DNA from: CAJPPJ01 sp963536495
GTDB lineage: Bacteria > Bacillota_I > Bacilli_A > RF39 > UBA660
Reading direction: 5' to 3'
Assembly (NCBI GenBank): GCA_963536495.1
Contig: CAUTAF010000006.1
Location: forward strand, 25,127-89,126
DNA length: 64,000 nt
Under the pieces are notes generated by a model that was not told where the DNA came from, searched no databases, and was given only the letters and a program-made list of their open reading frames with translations. Both the position numbers and the translations under genes were made by a program. This document shows, in pieces, positions 24,886 through 33,353 of this stretch. Position 1 is the first letter of the stretch. Each line of letters starts with the position of its first letter.

Positions 24886-26788
24886 AGATTATAATGCTGA
24901 GTCTATTCAAGTATTAGAAGGTTTAGAAGCTGTAAGAAAAAGACCAGGAATGTATATTGCATCTACATCTTCAAAAGGATTACACCATTTAGTATGGGAA
25001 ATTGTTGATAACTCAATAGATGAAGCAATGGCAGGATATGCAACTCATATAGAAGTTACTATAGGATTAAATAATATAATCACAGTAAAAGATGATGGTA
25101 GAGGAATACCTGTAGATATACATCCAAAAACTGGTAAATCAACAGTAGAAACTATTTATACAGTATTACATGCTGGTGGTAAATTTGGAGGTGGAGGATA
25201 CAAAGTATCTGGAGGACTTCACGGGGTTGGTGCATCAGTAGTTAATGCTTTAAGTGATTATTTAGAAGTAAAAGTATATAAAAATGGAAATATTTATTTT
25301 CAAAGATTTGAACAAGGTGGTACACCTAAAGAAGCTTTAAAAATAATAGGAGAATGTGATGTTAATAGAACTGGTACAACAGTAACATTTAAACCAGATC
25401 CTGAAATATTTACTGAAACTACTATATTCGATTACGATGTATTAAAAACTCGTTTGGAAGAATTAGCTTACTTAAATAAAGGTTTAAAACTATATTTAAT
25501 AGATGAAAGAGTAGAACCTAATAAAAAAGATGAATTTTGTTATAGTGGTGGATTAGTTCAATATGTAGAAAAACTAAATAAAAACAAAGAAACTATTAAT
25601 AAAATTATAGATGTGACTGGTTCTGAAAATGACATATCTATAGAAGTAGCATTTCAATATAATAATGGATTTATTTCAAACATATATTCGTTTGTTAATA
25701 ACATTGTTACTCCAGAAGGTGGAACACATGAAGAAGGTGTAAGAAGAGCATTAACTAGAATTATCAATAAATATGCACAAACCAATAAGTTTTTAAAAGA
25801 AAAAGATGATCCTTTAACTGGAGAAGATGTGAGAGAAGGTCTTACAATGATAATTTCTTGTAAACATCCAAATCCTCAATTTGAAGGTCAAACTAAAACA
25901 AAATTAGGAAATAGTGAAGTAAGATCTATTGCAGATAAGATATTTTCAGAGCAATTTGAAAGATTTTTGTTAGAAAATCCTAATGAAGCTAAAATGATAA
26001 TGGAAAAATCTATGCTTGCAGCAAGAGCTAGAATCGCTGCTAAAAAGGCAAGAGAAATAACAAGAAAACCAGCAGGATTAGAAATATCTTCATTACCAGG
26101 TAAATTAGCTGATTGTTCATCTAAGGACCCTAAAGTATCTGAACTTTACTTAGTCGAAGGGAATTCTGCCGGAGGTTCAGCAAAAGATGGTAGAGATAGT
26201 ATTACTCAAGCAATACTACCGCTAAGAGGTAAAGTGTTAAATGTTCAAAAAACTAGAAGAGACAAAGTTTTAGATAATAATGAAATAGCTTCAATGATAA
26301 AAGCTATTGGTACAGGAATTGAAGAAGATTTTAATATAGAAAAATTAAGATATCACAAAATAGTTATAATGACAGATGCCGATGTTGATGGAAGTCATAT
26401 TAGAATATTATTATTAACATTCTTTTATAGATATTTTAAACCTTTAATAGAAGGTGGATATATATATGCAGCATGTCCTCCTTTATATAGAATTTCTCAT
26501 GGTAAAACAGTTAAATATGTTCAAACTGATCAAGAAAAAGATGAATATTTAAAATCTATTGGAAATATTAAAGTTTCTATTCAAAGAAATAAAGGGCTTG
26601 GGGAAATGGATGCAACTGAACTTTGGGAAACAACTATGAATAAAGAAAATAGAACATTATTACAATTAACAGTAGAAGATGCTGTATTAGCAGATAGAAC
26701 ACTTACAGAATTAATGGGAGAAGATGTAGAACCAAGAAAAGTTTTCTTAGAAGAAAATGCTAAATATGTAAGTAATTTGGATATATAG
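24869..26788 (+). CDS. gyrB: DNA gyrase subunit B
   Basis: 639 aa, the compact Gram-positive form. GHKL ATPase with GLHGVGASVVNALS and an N-terminal RKRPGMYIASTSSKGLHHLV, TOPRIM with LVEGNSAGGSAKDGRD and DADVDGSHIR, and the C-terminal RNKGLGEMDATELWETTMN. Forms gyrase with GyrA (next gene, 9 bases on). An alternative ParE assignment is unlikely at this locus. Confidence 0.97.
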   Translation: MEEINKDYNAESIQVLEGLEAVRKRPGMYIASTSSKGLHHLVWEIVDNSIDEAMAGYATHIEVTIGLNNIITVKDDGRGIPVDIHPKTGKSTVETIYTVLHAGGKFGGGGYKVSGGLHGVGASVVNALSDYLEVKVYKNGNIYFQRFEQGGTPKEALKIIGECDVNRTGTTVTFKPDPEIFTETTIFDYDVLKTRLEELAYLNKGLKLYLIDERVEPNKKDEFCYSGGLVQYVEKLNKNKETINKIIDVTGSENDISIEVAFQYNNGFISNIYSFVNNIVTPEGGTHEEGVRRALTRIINKYAQTNKFLKEKDDPLTGEDVREGLTMIISCKHPNPQFEGQTKTKLGNSEVRSIADKIFSEQFERFLLENPNEAKMIMEKSMLAARARIAAKKAREITRKPAGLEISSLPGKLADCSSKDPKVSELYLVEGNSAGGSAKDGRDSITQAILPLRGKVLNVQKTRRDKVLDNNEIASMIKAIGTGIEEDFNIEKLRYHKIVIMTDADVDGSHIRILLLTFFYRYFKPLIEGGYIYAACPPLYRISHGKTVKYVQTDQEKDEYLKSIGNIKVSIQRNKGLGEMDATELWETTMNKENRTLLQLTVEDAVLADRTLTELMGEDVEPRKVFLEENAKYVSNLDI

Positions 26789-26797
26789 GAGGAAGAA

Positions 26798-29239
26798 ATG
26801 GCAGAAAAATTAAAAGAATTACAATTTTCTAGTGAAATTAAGAAGTCTTTCTTAGACTATGCTATGAGTGTTATTGTTCAAAGAGCATTACCAGATGTAA
26901 AAGATGGATTAAAACCTGTTCAAAGAAGAATTATATATGGTATTAACCAAATTGGTGCAACTGCAGGTTCTCCTCATAAAAAATGCGCTAAAATTGTTGG
27001 TGAAATAATGGGGAATTATCACCCACATGGGGATTCTTCAATTTATTCAGCGTTAGTAAGAATGGCTCAATACTTTTCTTATAGATATCCTTTGATAGAT
27101 GGTAGAGGTAACTTTGGATCACTTGATGGGGACGAAGCAGCTGCTCAACGTTATACTGAAGCTAGAATGAGTAAACTTTCTATGGAATTAGTAAGAGATA
27201 TTAATAAAAACAGTGTTGATTTTGTACCTAACTATGACGGAGAAGAAGTGGAACCAGTTGTTTTACCAGCTAGATTTCCTAACTTATTAGTTAATGGATC
27301 TACAGGTATTGCGGTTGGTATGGCTACAAATATTCCACCACATAATTTAGGTGAAATAATCGATGGTACAGTAGCATTAATTGATAATAAAGACATGACT
27401 ATATTAGATTTAATGCAATATATAAAAGGACCAGATTTTCCAACAGGAGCAACTATTTTAGGTAACCAAGGAATTAAAAAAGCTTATGAAACAGGTAAAG
27501 GAAGTATTACTATAAGATCAAAAGCTGAAATTATTGAAAAAAACAATGGAAAATCACAAATTGTCGTTAGTGAAATTCCTTATATGGTTAATAAAGCTAA
27601 TTTAGTAAATAGCATTGCTAACTTAGTTAAAAATAAAACAATAGATGGTGTTACTGACTTAAGAGATGAATCAAATAGAGGAACTATTAAGATTGTTATA
27701 GAATTAAGAAGAGATGTTAATGCTAATGTAATATTAAATAATTTATATAAACATACTGAGTTACAACAAAATTATGGTGTTAATATGTTAGCGCTTGTTG
27801 ATAATGAACCAAAACTTCTTAATTTAAAAGAAATATTAGAAAAATATATAGAACATCAAATTTTAGTTATTACAAAAAGAACTCAATTTGATTTAGAAAA
27901 AGCTTCAGCTAGAGAACATATATTAGAAGGTTTAAAAATAGCACTTGATAATATAGATGCAGTAGTAAATATAATTAGAAATTCTAAAACCGATGAAGAA
28001 TCTATTGAAAAACTTCAAAATAATTTTAAATTATCTGAAATACAAGCAAAATCTATCTTAGAAATGAAAATGAAGAGATTAACAGGTTTAGAAAGAGAAA
28101 AACTTGATGAAGAATTAAAAGAATTAATTGAATTAATAGCTGATTTAAAAGATATTTTAGAAAAAGAAGAAAGAATTTTAAATATAATTAAAGAAGAACT
28201 ATTAGAAATTAAAAATAAATATAATGACGAACGTAAAACTAATATTGATATGACTGCAGTTGATTATATAGAAGATGAATCTCTTATTCCAGAAGAAGAT
28301 ATAATAATTACTCTTACTCATAATGGATATATTAAGCGTGTGAATAACGACACTTATAAAGTTCAAAATAGAGGAGGTGTAGGTATTAAAGGTATTAGTG
28401 TAAACGATGAAGATTATACTGAAAAATTAATTAGTATGAAATCTCATGATTATTTACTACTATTTAGTAATCTTGGTGTAGTATATAGATTAAAAGGTTA
28501 TGAAATTCCAGAATATAGTAGACAATCTAAAGGTTTACCAATAATTAATATATTACCACTTGCAAAAGATGAAAAAATCACTTCTTTATTAAGTGTTGAT
28601 GGTAAAGATGAAAAATCTAAATATATAGTTTTCATAACTGAACAAGCTTGTGTTAAAAGAACACTTATATCAGAATTTGAAAGTATCAGATCAAACGGTA
28701 AAATCGCTATATCTTTAAAAGATAATGATAAATTAATTGCTGTTAAAAAATCTTTAGGAGAAGATTATATTGTTATCGCTTCAAAAAACGGTAAAATAGT
28801 TAAATTTAAAGAAGATGAAGTAAGACCTACAGGAAGAACAGCATCAGGTTGTAGAGGAATGAATTTAGATGGTTCTGTAGTTGTTGGTTCAGAAGTGATT
28901 GAAGATAGTAATGAATTATTAATTGTTACAGAAAACGGATATGGAAAGAAAACTAAAGTAGAAGATTTTAGAATTACTAAAAGAGGTGCAAAAGGAGTAA
29001 AAGCTTTAAATACAACTGAAAAAACAGGAAATTTAATAGCTGTTAAATATCCACAAGAAACAGAAGATATTTTATTAATAACAGATCAAGGAACAGTTAT
29101 AAAAATATCTCAAGAACAAATATCTACTATAGGAAGAAATACTCAAGGTATAAAATTAATAAACCTTAAAAATGAAAGTAAACTTTCATCAGTTGCTTTA
29201 ACTCCAATAGATGAAACAGAAGAAATTATAGAAGAATAA
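26798..29239 (+). CDS. gyrA: DNA gyrase subunit A
   Basis: 813 aa. Catalytic Tyr in AAAQRYTEARMSKL; the C-terminal beta-pinwheel begins with a GyrA-box-like QNRGGVG, supporting gyrase over topoisomerase IV. In the quinolone-determining region the sequence is HPHGDSSIYSALVRMAQ: the Ser equivalent to E. coli Ser83 is kept (Ser80 here), but the acidic residue equivalent to Asp87 is Ser84 (TCA, 27047..27049). GGAGGA site upstream. Confidence 0.96.
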   Translation: MAEKLKELQFSSEIKKSFLDYAMSVIVQRALPDVKDGLKPVQRRIIYGINQIGATAGSPHKKCAKIVGEIMGNYHPHGDSSIYSALVRMAQYFSYRYPLIDGRGNFGSLDGDEAAAQRYTEARMSKLSMELVRDINKNSVDFVPNYDGEEVEPVVLPARFPNLLVNGSTGIAVGMATNIPPHNLGEIIDGTVALIDNKDMTILDLMQYIKGPDFPTGATILGNQGIKKAYETGKGSITIRSKAEIIEKNNGKSQIVVSEIPYMVNKANLVNSIANLVKNKTIDGVTDLRDESNRGTIKIVIELRRDVNANVILNNLYKHTELQQNYGVNMLALVDNEPKLLNLKEILEKYIEHQILVITKRTQFDLEKASAREHILEGLKIALDNIDAVVNIIRNSKTDEESIEKLQNNFKLSEIQAKSILEMKMKRLTGLEREKLDEELKELIELIADLKDILEKEERILNIIKEELLEIKNKYNDERKTNIDMTAVDYIEDESLIPEEDIIITLTHNGYIKRVNNDTYKVQNRGGVGIKGISVNDEDYTEKLISMKSHDYLLLFSNLGVVYRLKGYEIPEYSRQSKGLPIINILPLAKDEKITSLLSVDGKDEKSKYIVFITEQACVKRTLISEFESIRSNGKIAISLKDNDKLIAVKKSLGEDYIVIASKNGKIVKFKEDEVRPTGRTASGCRGMNLDGSVVVGSEVIEDSNELLIVTENGYGKKTKVEDFRITKRGAKGVKALNTTEKTGNLIAVKYPQETEDILLITDQGTVIKISQEQISTIGRNTQGIKLINLKNESKLSSVALTPIDETEEIIEE

Positions 29240-29240
29240 C

Positions 29241-29280
29241 AAAAAAAACAAATTGTTTCACGTGAAACGTTTGTTTTTTT
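29241..29280 (+). terminator. gyrA terminator with embedded parS site
   Basis: A-rich arm AAAACAAA, two unpaired bases, GTTTCAC/GTGAAAC (29255..29268), one unpaired base, then TTTGTTTTTTT. It forms a long hairpin with a T tract and is roughly symmetric, so it could also act on the other strand. The inner 16 bases (29254..29269) match parS TGTTTCACGTGAAACA at 15 of 16 positions. Confidence 0.8.
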
Positions 29281-29299
29281 GTTATATATAAAGTATAAT
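29271..29299 (+). promoter_or_regulatory. Promoter of the SRP RNA gene
   Basis: TTGTTT (29271..29276), 17 bases, TATAAT (29294..29299). Start expected near 29306. The -35 lies inside the T tract of the gyrA terminator, so terminator, parS and promoter are packed into under 60 bases. Confidence 0.65.
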
Positions 29300-29304
29300 T
29301 ATCT

Positions 29305-29384
29305 TGTGCAATATTATTTTTATAAAACCATGTCAGATAGGGAACTAAGCAGCATTATATAAAAGTAATATGTGCACTTTTTTT
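29305..29384 (+). ncRNA. ffs: Signal recognition particle RNA (4.5S type)
   Basis: About 75-80 nt folding into one long hairpin: GTGCA-ATATTA (29306..) pairs with TAATAT-GTGCAC (..29377). The apex has the SRP domain IV signature: GTCAG on the 5' side, a UAG-GGAA-CUA capped stem with a GGAA tetraloop, and AAGCAGC on the 3' side. This is the short 4.5S-like form without Alu domain. It binds Ffh for membrane-protein targeting. A run of seven Ts after the stem makes its own terminator. Position between gyrA and dnaX resembles the scr-dnaX order of Bacillus. Confidence 0.88.
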
Positions 29385-29385
29385 A

Positions 29386-29403
29386 TTGTTTCACGTGAAA
29401 CAA
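29386..29403. promoter_or_regulatory. parS centromere-like site (perfect)
   Basis: TGTTTCACGTGAAACA at 29387..29402, identical to the consensus Bacillus parS, extended by one matching base on each side to an 18-bp palindrome. It sits between the SRP RNA terminator and the dnaX promoter (extended -10 TGTTATAAT at 29426..29434). About 9 kb from dnaA on the right arm. ParB (10907..11785) is the expected binder. Confidence 0.92.
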
Positions 29404-29450
29404 ACTTTATTAAATGTATTAAAAATGTTATAATTTATACGGGTGATTAT

Positions 29451-30968
29451 ATGAATTACAAAGCACTTTATAGAAAATATAGACCAGATAATTTTGATGA
29501 TTTATATGGTCAAGAAATAATAAAAACTATTTTACAAAATTCAATTAAAAACAATAAAATTAATCATGCGTTTTTATTTTTTGGACCTAGAGGAACTGGT
29601 AAAACAAGTACGGCTAAAATTTATGCTAAATTAATTAATTGTTTGAATATATCGGATGCAAAAGCTTGTGGCGAATGTGAAAATTGTAAAAAAATAGAAA
29701 AAAATACAGTTGATATAATTGAAATGGATGCAGCATCTAATAATGGTGTTGAAGAAATTAGAAATATTAGAAACAAAATAGATTTGGTTCCTACAGAGTT
29801 AAAATATAAAGTCTATATAATAGATGAAATTCAAATGCTAACAAAAGAAGCTTTTGATGCATTGTTGAAAACGCTTGAAGAACCACCTAAACATGTTGTG
29901 TTTATTATGGCTACTACAGAAATTAAAAAAGTTCCTGATACTATTGTTTCAAGGTGTCAAGTGTTAGAATTTAAAAAAATATCTAAAGAAATAATAAAAG
30001 AAAAACTAGAATATATTTGTTTAAAAGAAAATATAGAATATGAAGAAGATGCATTGTTAAAAATAGCTGAGTTATCAGCTGGTGGTTTAAGAGATAGTTT
30101 AACAATATTAGATAAAGCCATAGCGTATTCTGATAGAAAAAAAATAAATATAGATTTAATATATGAAATATCAAACACTATTTCATTTGAAAAATTAAAA
30201 CCGTTAGCAAATAGTTTAGTAGAAAAAAATGAAGAAAATTTTATTAAAGAATACAAAAAAATAGTTGAAAATAACCTTGATATTATCACATTAATTAAAA
30301 ATTTGCTTAAATATTATGAAAGTACTATGGTTGATAATATTGATTATCAATTAATATCTCTTTTAAATGAATTAATAAATAAAATATCAAGTGTTGAAAT
30401 ACAAGAGTTTTTATTTAAAGTATATATATTGAAATATTTTAAGGAAAATAGAGAAATAAAAAAAGAGATAAAGATAATAGAAAATAAAGAAAAAGATGAA
30501 AATCAAAAAGAAGAAGCTTTATTTGATTCAAAAAAAGATGATAAAAAACTCACAGAAGAAGAAATAAAAATAAAAATAAATAATTGTTTTGTTGAAGCTA
30601 AAAAAACAAACAAACTAGAATATGAAAAAAAGTTAAAAGAAGAAATAATAAAAAATAATGATAAAAAAATTATTGCATTGTTAAAAAAAGAAATAAAAAT
30701 GGCTTCTTTAAATACGATAATATATTCATGTAATCAAAAAGAAAAAGAGTTGTTTGATTCAGAAAAAAATGTTTTAGAAAAAACATTTAGTAAAATATTA
30801 AATAAAAAAATAAATTTAATATTTTTAGAAACAAAAGAATGGGAAGAAGAAACTAAAAAATATATAGAAAACAAAAAAATAGGTATACTTCCTAAATATA
30901 TAGAAGAAACAAATATAAAAAACGAAAATAAAATAAATATATTTGATAAGATATTAGAAATAGAATAG
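29451..30968 (+). CDS. dnaX: DNA polymerase III gamma/tau subunit
   Basis: 505 aa from ATG 29451 (GGGTGA site); an upstream in-frame ATG at 29370 is inside the SRP RNA/parS region and is not used. Walker A FGPRGTGKTSTAKIYAKL, zinc module with C...CGECENC, the DEIQML motif B, and sensor ISRCQ-type VSRCQVLEFKKI. The C-terminal third is highly charged, Lys/Glu-rich, shorter than Bacillus tau. Clamp-loader motor and polymerase organiser. Confidence 0.95.
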   Translation: MNYKALYRKYRPDNFDDLYGQEIIKTILQNSIKNNKINHAFLFFGPRGTGKTSTAKIYAKLINCLNISDAKACGECENCKKIEKNTVDIIEMDAASNNGVEEIRNIRNKIDLVPTELKYKVYIIDEIQMLTKEAFDALLKTLEEPPKHVVFIMATTEIKKVPDTIVSRCQVLEFKKISKEIIKEKLEYICLKENIEYEEDALLKIAELSAGGLRDSLTILDKAIAYSDRKKINIDLIYEISNTISFEKLKPLANSLVEKNEENFIKEYKKIVENNLDIITLIKNLLKYYESTMVDNIDYQLISLLNELINKISSVEIQEFLFKVYILKYFKENREIKKEIKIIENKEKDENQKEEALFDSKKDDKKLTEEEIKIKINNCFVEAKKTNKLEYEKKLKEEIIKNNDKKIIALLKKEIKMASLNTIIYSCNQKEKELFDSEKNVLEKTFSKILNKKINLIFLETKEWEEETKKYIENKKIGILPKYIEETNIKNENKINIFDKILEIE

Positions 30969-30979
30969 GAGAAATAAAT

Positions 30980-31273
30980 ATGAACATGCAAATGCTTATG
31001 AAACAAATGCAAAAAGTCCAAAAAGACATAATGAGTAAAAAAGAAAAAATAGAAGAAAAAGAATATAATTATTCTAATTCTTTAGTGGAAGTAACAGCTT
31101 TGGGAAATAAAAGTATAAAAAGCATTAAAATAAAAGAATATGTAGAAAAAGATGATTTAGAAACATTAGAAGATATGATTTTAACAGCAATAAATAATAT
31201 TTTTAAACAAATAGATGAAGAATCAGAAAAAGAAATGAGTCAATATTCTAATATGGTTCCAGGTTTATTTTAA
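30980..31273 (+). CDS. ebfC: Nucleoid-associated protein, YbaB/EbfC family
   Basis: 97 aa. MNMQMLMKQMQKVQKDIMSK at the start and a conserved VEVTALGNKSIKSIKI strand, ending in the NMVPGLF tail typical of the family. Small dimeric DNA-binding protein, linked genetically to dnaX and recR nearly everywhere. Its stop overlaps the recR start by one base. Confidence 0.94.
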   Translation: MNMQMLMKQMQKVQKDIMSKKEKIEEKEYNYSNSLVEVTALGNKSIKSIKIKEYVEKDDLETLEDMILTAINNIFKQIDEESEKEMSQYSNMVPGLF

Positions 31274-31869
31274 TGAATGATAAAATATTAAATTTAGTAA
31301 ATGCATATAAATTATTACCTGGAATAGGTCAAAAAAATGCTGAAAGATTAGCTTTTTATACTTTAGAAATGGATTCTGAACAAATTGAATATATTTCAAA
31401 TACTATAATTAATACATATAAAGGTGTGAAAAAATGTAATATTTGTAATAATTATACGGATAATGAAAAGGGTCTTTGTGATATATGTATAGATGAAGAT
31501 AGGGAAAATAAAGTACTTTGTATAGTAGAAGATCCTAAAATTGTTTACTTTATGGAAAAGAACAAAATATTTCCCGGGAAATATTTTGTTTTGAATAATT
31601 TAATATCTCCAATAGAAGGAATAGGTCCTGAAGATATAGGTTTAGATAAATTAAAAAATATGCTAGAAGCTAATAATATATCTGAAATAATTATAGCTAT
31701 TAAATCTAGTATAGAAGGTGAAACAACATCTTTATATATAAAAGAATTGTTCAAAAATCCTAATATAAAAATAAGTAAGATAGCTAGTGGAATTCCTATG
31801 GGAGCAGATTTTGAATATATTGATAATCTAACTTTTGAAAAAGCAATAGAAGAAAGAAAAGAAATATAA
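31273..31869 (+). CDS. recR: Recombination protein RecR
   Basis: 198 aa. N-terminal helix-hairpin-helix (LPGIGQKNAERLAFY), four-Cys zinc finger (CNICNNYTDNEKGLCDIC), Toprim domain (CIVEDPKIVYFM) and a Walker-like end. Works with RecF and RecO. The Toprim segment coding for NKIFPGKYFVL carries a 30-bp perfect DNA palindrome (31561..31590) with a Noc-site core. One-base overlap with holB. Confidence 0.96.
   Translation: MNDKILNLVNAYKLLPGIGQKNAERLAFYTLEMDSEQIEYISNTIINTYKGVKKCNICNNYTDNEKGLCDICIDEDRENKVLCIVEDPKIVYFMEKNKIFPGKYFVLNNLISPIEGIGPEDIGLDKLKNMLEANNISEIIIAIKSSIEGETTSLYIKELFKNPNIKISKIASGIPMGADFEYIDNLTFEKAIEERKEI
31561..31590. promoter_or_regulatory. Noc-binding-site-like palindrome inside recR
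   Basis: A perfect 30-bp palindrome within coding sequence. Its central 14 bases, ATTTCCCGGGAAAT (31569..31582), equal the Bacillus Noc-binding site consensus. It is the only CCCGGG I found in this AT-rich window. A Noc-like protein is encoded at 12661..14106. Binding is inference from the consensus. Confidence 0.75.
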
Positions 31870-32624
31870 TGGATGATTTACTTTTAAAAATTTATGATTT
31901 TTATTTTAAAGAAAATAAAATATTACATGCATATTTGTTTATTGTAGATGATTATGATTTAGCAATAGATTTTTTAATAAAATTATCTTTAAAAATAAAT
32001 AATGAAGAAATAACTGAAAGTAATATAGAAAAAATTAAAAATGATAATAATTTTGATATTACTATAATTAATACTGAAAAAAATAATATTAGCAAAGAAA
32101 ACATTGTTAATATAGAAAAAAAATATTCTACTAAAAGTTTATCAAATAATAAAAGAATATATATTATTAATGAAGCATACAAATTAAATAGATCTTCATC
32201 TAATACTTTATTAAAATTTTTAGAAGAACCAGAAGAAAATATAATTTCTTTTTTAGTTGTCAAAAATAAAAATGTATTATTAGATACTATAATATCTAGA
32301 TGTGTAACAATAAATGTTAATTTTTTGAAAGAAACAAAAGTTGAAAATTCAAATACTTTTATAGATTATTTAAAAGAAAATAAAAATAGTTTTTATAATA
32401 ATATAGAAAAAAAATATAATTCTAAAGAAATTTTTCTTTCAAATATAGAAAAAACATTTCAAGTATATAATTTGATAGATAATTTAAATATAGAACAAAT
32501 TAAGGTTATAGAAATTTTGTTTGATATATATTTATTGTTAAAAACAAATGTTAACTATAAAACAGTAATTGATAAGCTGAATTATTTATTATTTTTAAAA
32601 AAGATAAATTATGATTTAATATAA
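31869..32624 (+). CDS. holB: DNA polymerase III delta' subunit (short)
   Basis: 251 aa, much shorter than Bacillus HolB (about 329 aa). AAA+ clamp-loader fold without a P-loop: KSLSNNKRIYIINEAYKLNR, then NTLLKFLEEPEENIISFLVV and IISRCVTINVNF, the motifs shared with DnaX. The C-terminal collar domain looks reduced. Position after recR is the Bacillus order. Assignment rests on motifs plus context. Confidence 0.88.
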   Translation: MDDLLLKIYDFYFKENKILHAYLFIVDDYDLAIDFLIKLSLKINNEEITESNIEKIKNDNNFDITIINTEKNNISKENIVNIEKKYSTKSLSNNKRIYIINEAYKLNRSSSNTLLKFLEEPEENIISFLVVKNKNVLLDTIISRCVTINVNFLKETKVENSNTFIDYLKENKNSFYNNIEKKYNSKEIFLSNIEKTFQVYNLIDNLNIEQIKVIEILFDIYLLLKTNVNYKTVIDKLNYLLFLKKINYDLI

Positions 32625-32633
32625 GGAAAAAAT

Positions 32634-33353
32634 ATGAAAGAATTAAATTATTTATTAGGATATAAAAATATAAAAATATATCAAAATAAAGAATATTTTA
32701 AATTTTCTTTAGATTCTGTTTTGTTAGCAAATTTTTGTAATGTTAAAAATGAACGACAAAGAATATTGGATATAGGAACAGGGACTTGTCCTATTCCTCT
32801 TATTTTATCTTATAAATATAAAAATCATATAACAGCATTAGAAATTCAAAAAGAAATATATGAATTGGCAAAAGAAACTGTTAAAATAAATGATAAAATT
32901 AATCAAATAAATTTAATTAATGAAGATATAAAAAATTTTAAAGATGAAAAATATGATATTATAATAACAAATCCACCTTACTATAAAGTTTTACCTAATA
33001 GCAAAATTAATTTTAATGAGGTAAAAAGTATAGCAAGACATGAAATAAAATTAAATTTAGAAGATCTTATAAAAAATGCAAAACGATTATTAGAAAATAA
33101 AGGAGAATTTTATATAGTATATCCAACTGATAGATTTGTTGAATTGTTAGTTGTATTAGAAAAATATAATCTCAAAGCTAAAGAAGTTAAATTTATATAT
33201 TCTAAAAAAGAATCTAATAGTGATTTATTTATGTTAAAAGCTATTAATGGTGGAAACACAGGATTAAAAGTACTTTCTCCGTTATTTATACATAAAGAAA
33301 ATGGAGAATATTACGAAGAAATAAAAAAGGAATATTTTAATTATGGAAAATAA
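32634..33353 (+). CDS. trmN6: tRNA1(Val) (adenine37-N6)-methyltransferase-like, TrmN6/YabB
   Basis: 239 aa. Class I methyltransferase: SAM motif RILDIGTGTCPIPLILSYKY and catalytic N6-adenine motif IIITNPPYY. Matches the YabB/TrmN6 group by length and by position upstream of rsmI. In Bacillus, ricT and yabA lie between holB and this gene; here both are missing and the gap is 9 bases. Confidence 0.88.
   Translation: MKELNYLLGYKNIKIYQNKEYFKFSLDSVLLANFCNVKNERQRILDIGTGTCPIPLILSYKYKNHITALEIQKEIYELAKETVKINDKINQINLINEDIKNFKDEKYDIIITNPPYYKVLPNSKINFNEVKSIARHEIKLNLEDLIKNAKRLLENKGEFYIVYPTDRFVELLVVLEKYNLKAKEVKFIYSKKESNSDLFMLKAINGGNTGLKVLSPLFIHKENGEYYEEIKKEYFNYGK

Noticed and set aside
29370..29450. Longer dnaX from an upstream ATG
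   Set aside because: That region is the SRP RNA 3' end, terminator, parS and the dnaX promoter; family alignment and the ribosome binding site support ATG 29451.
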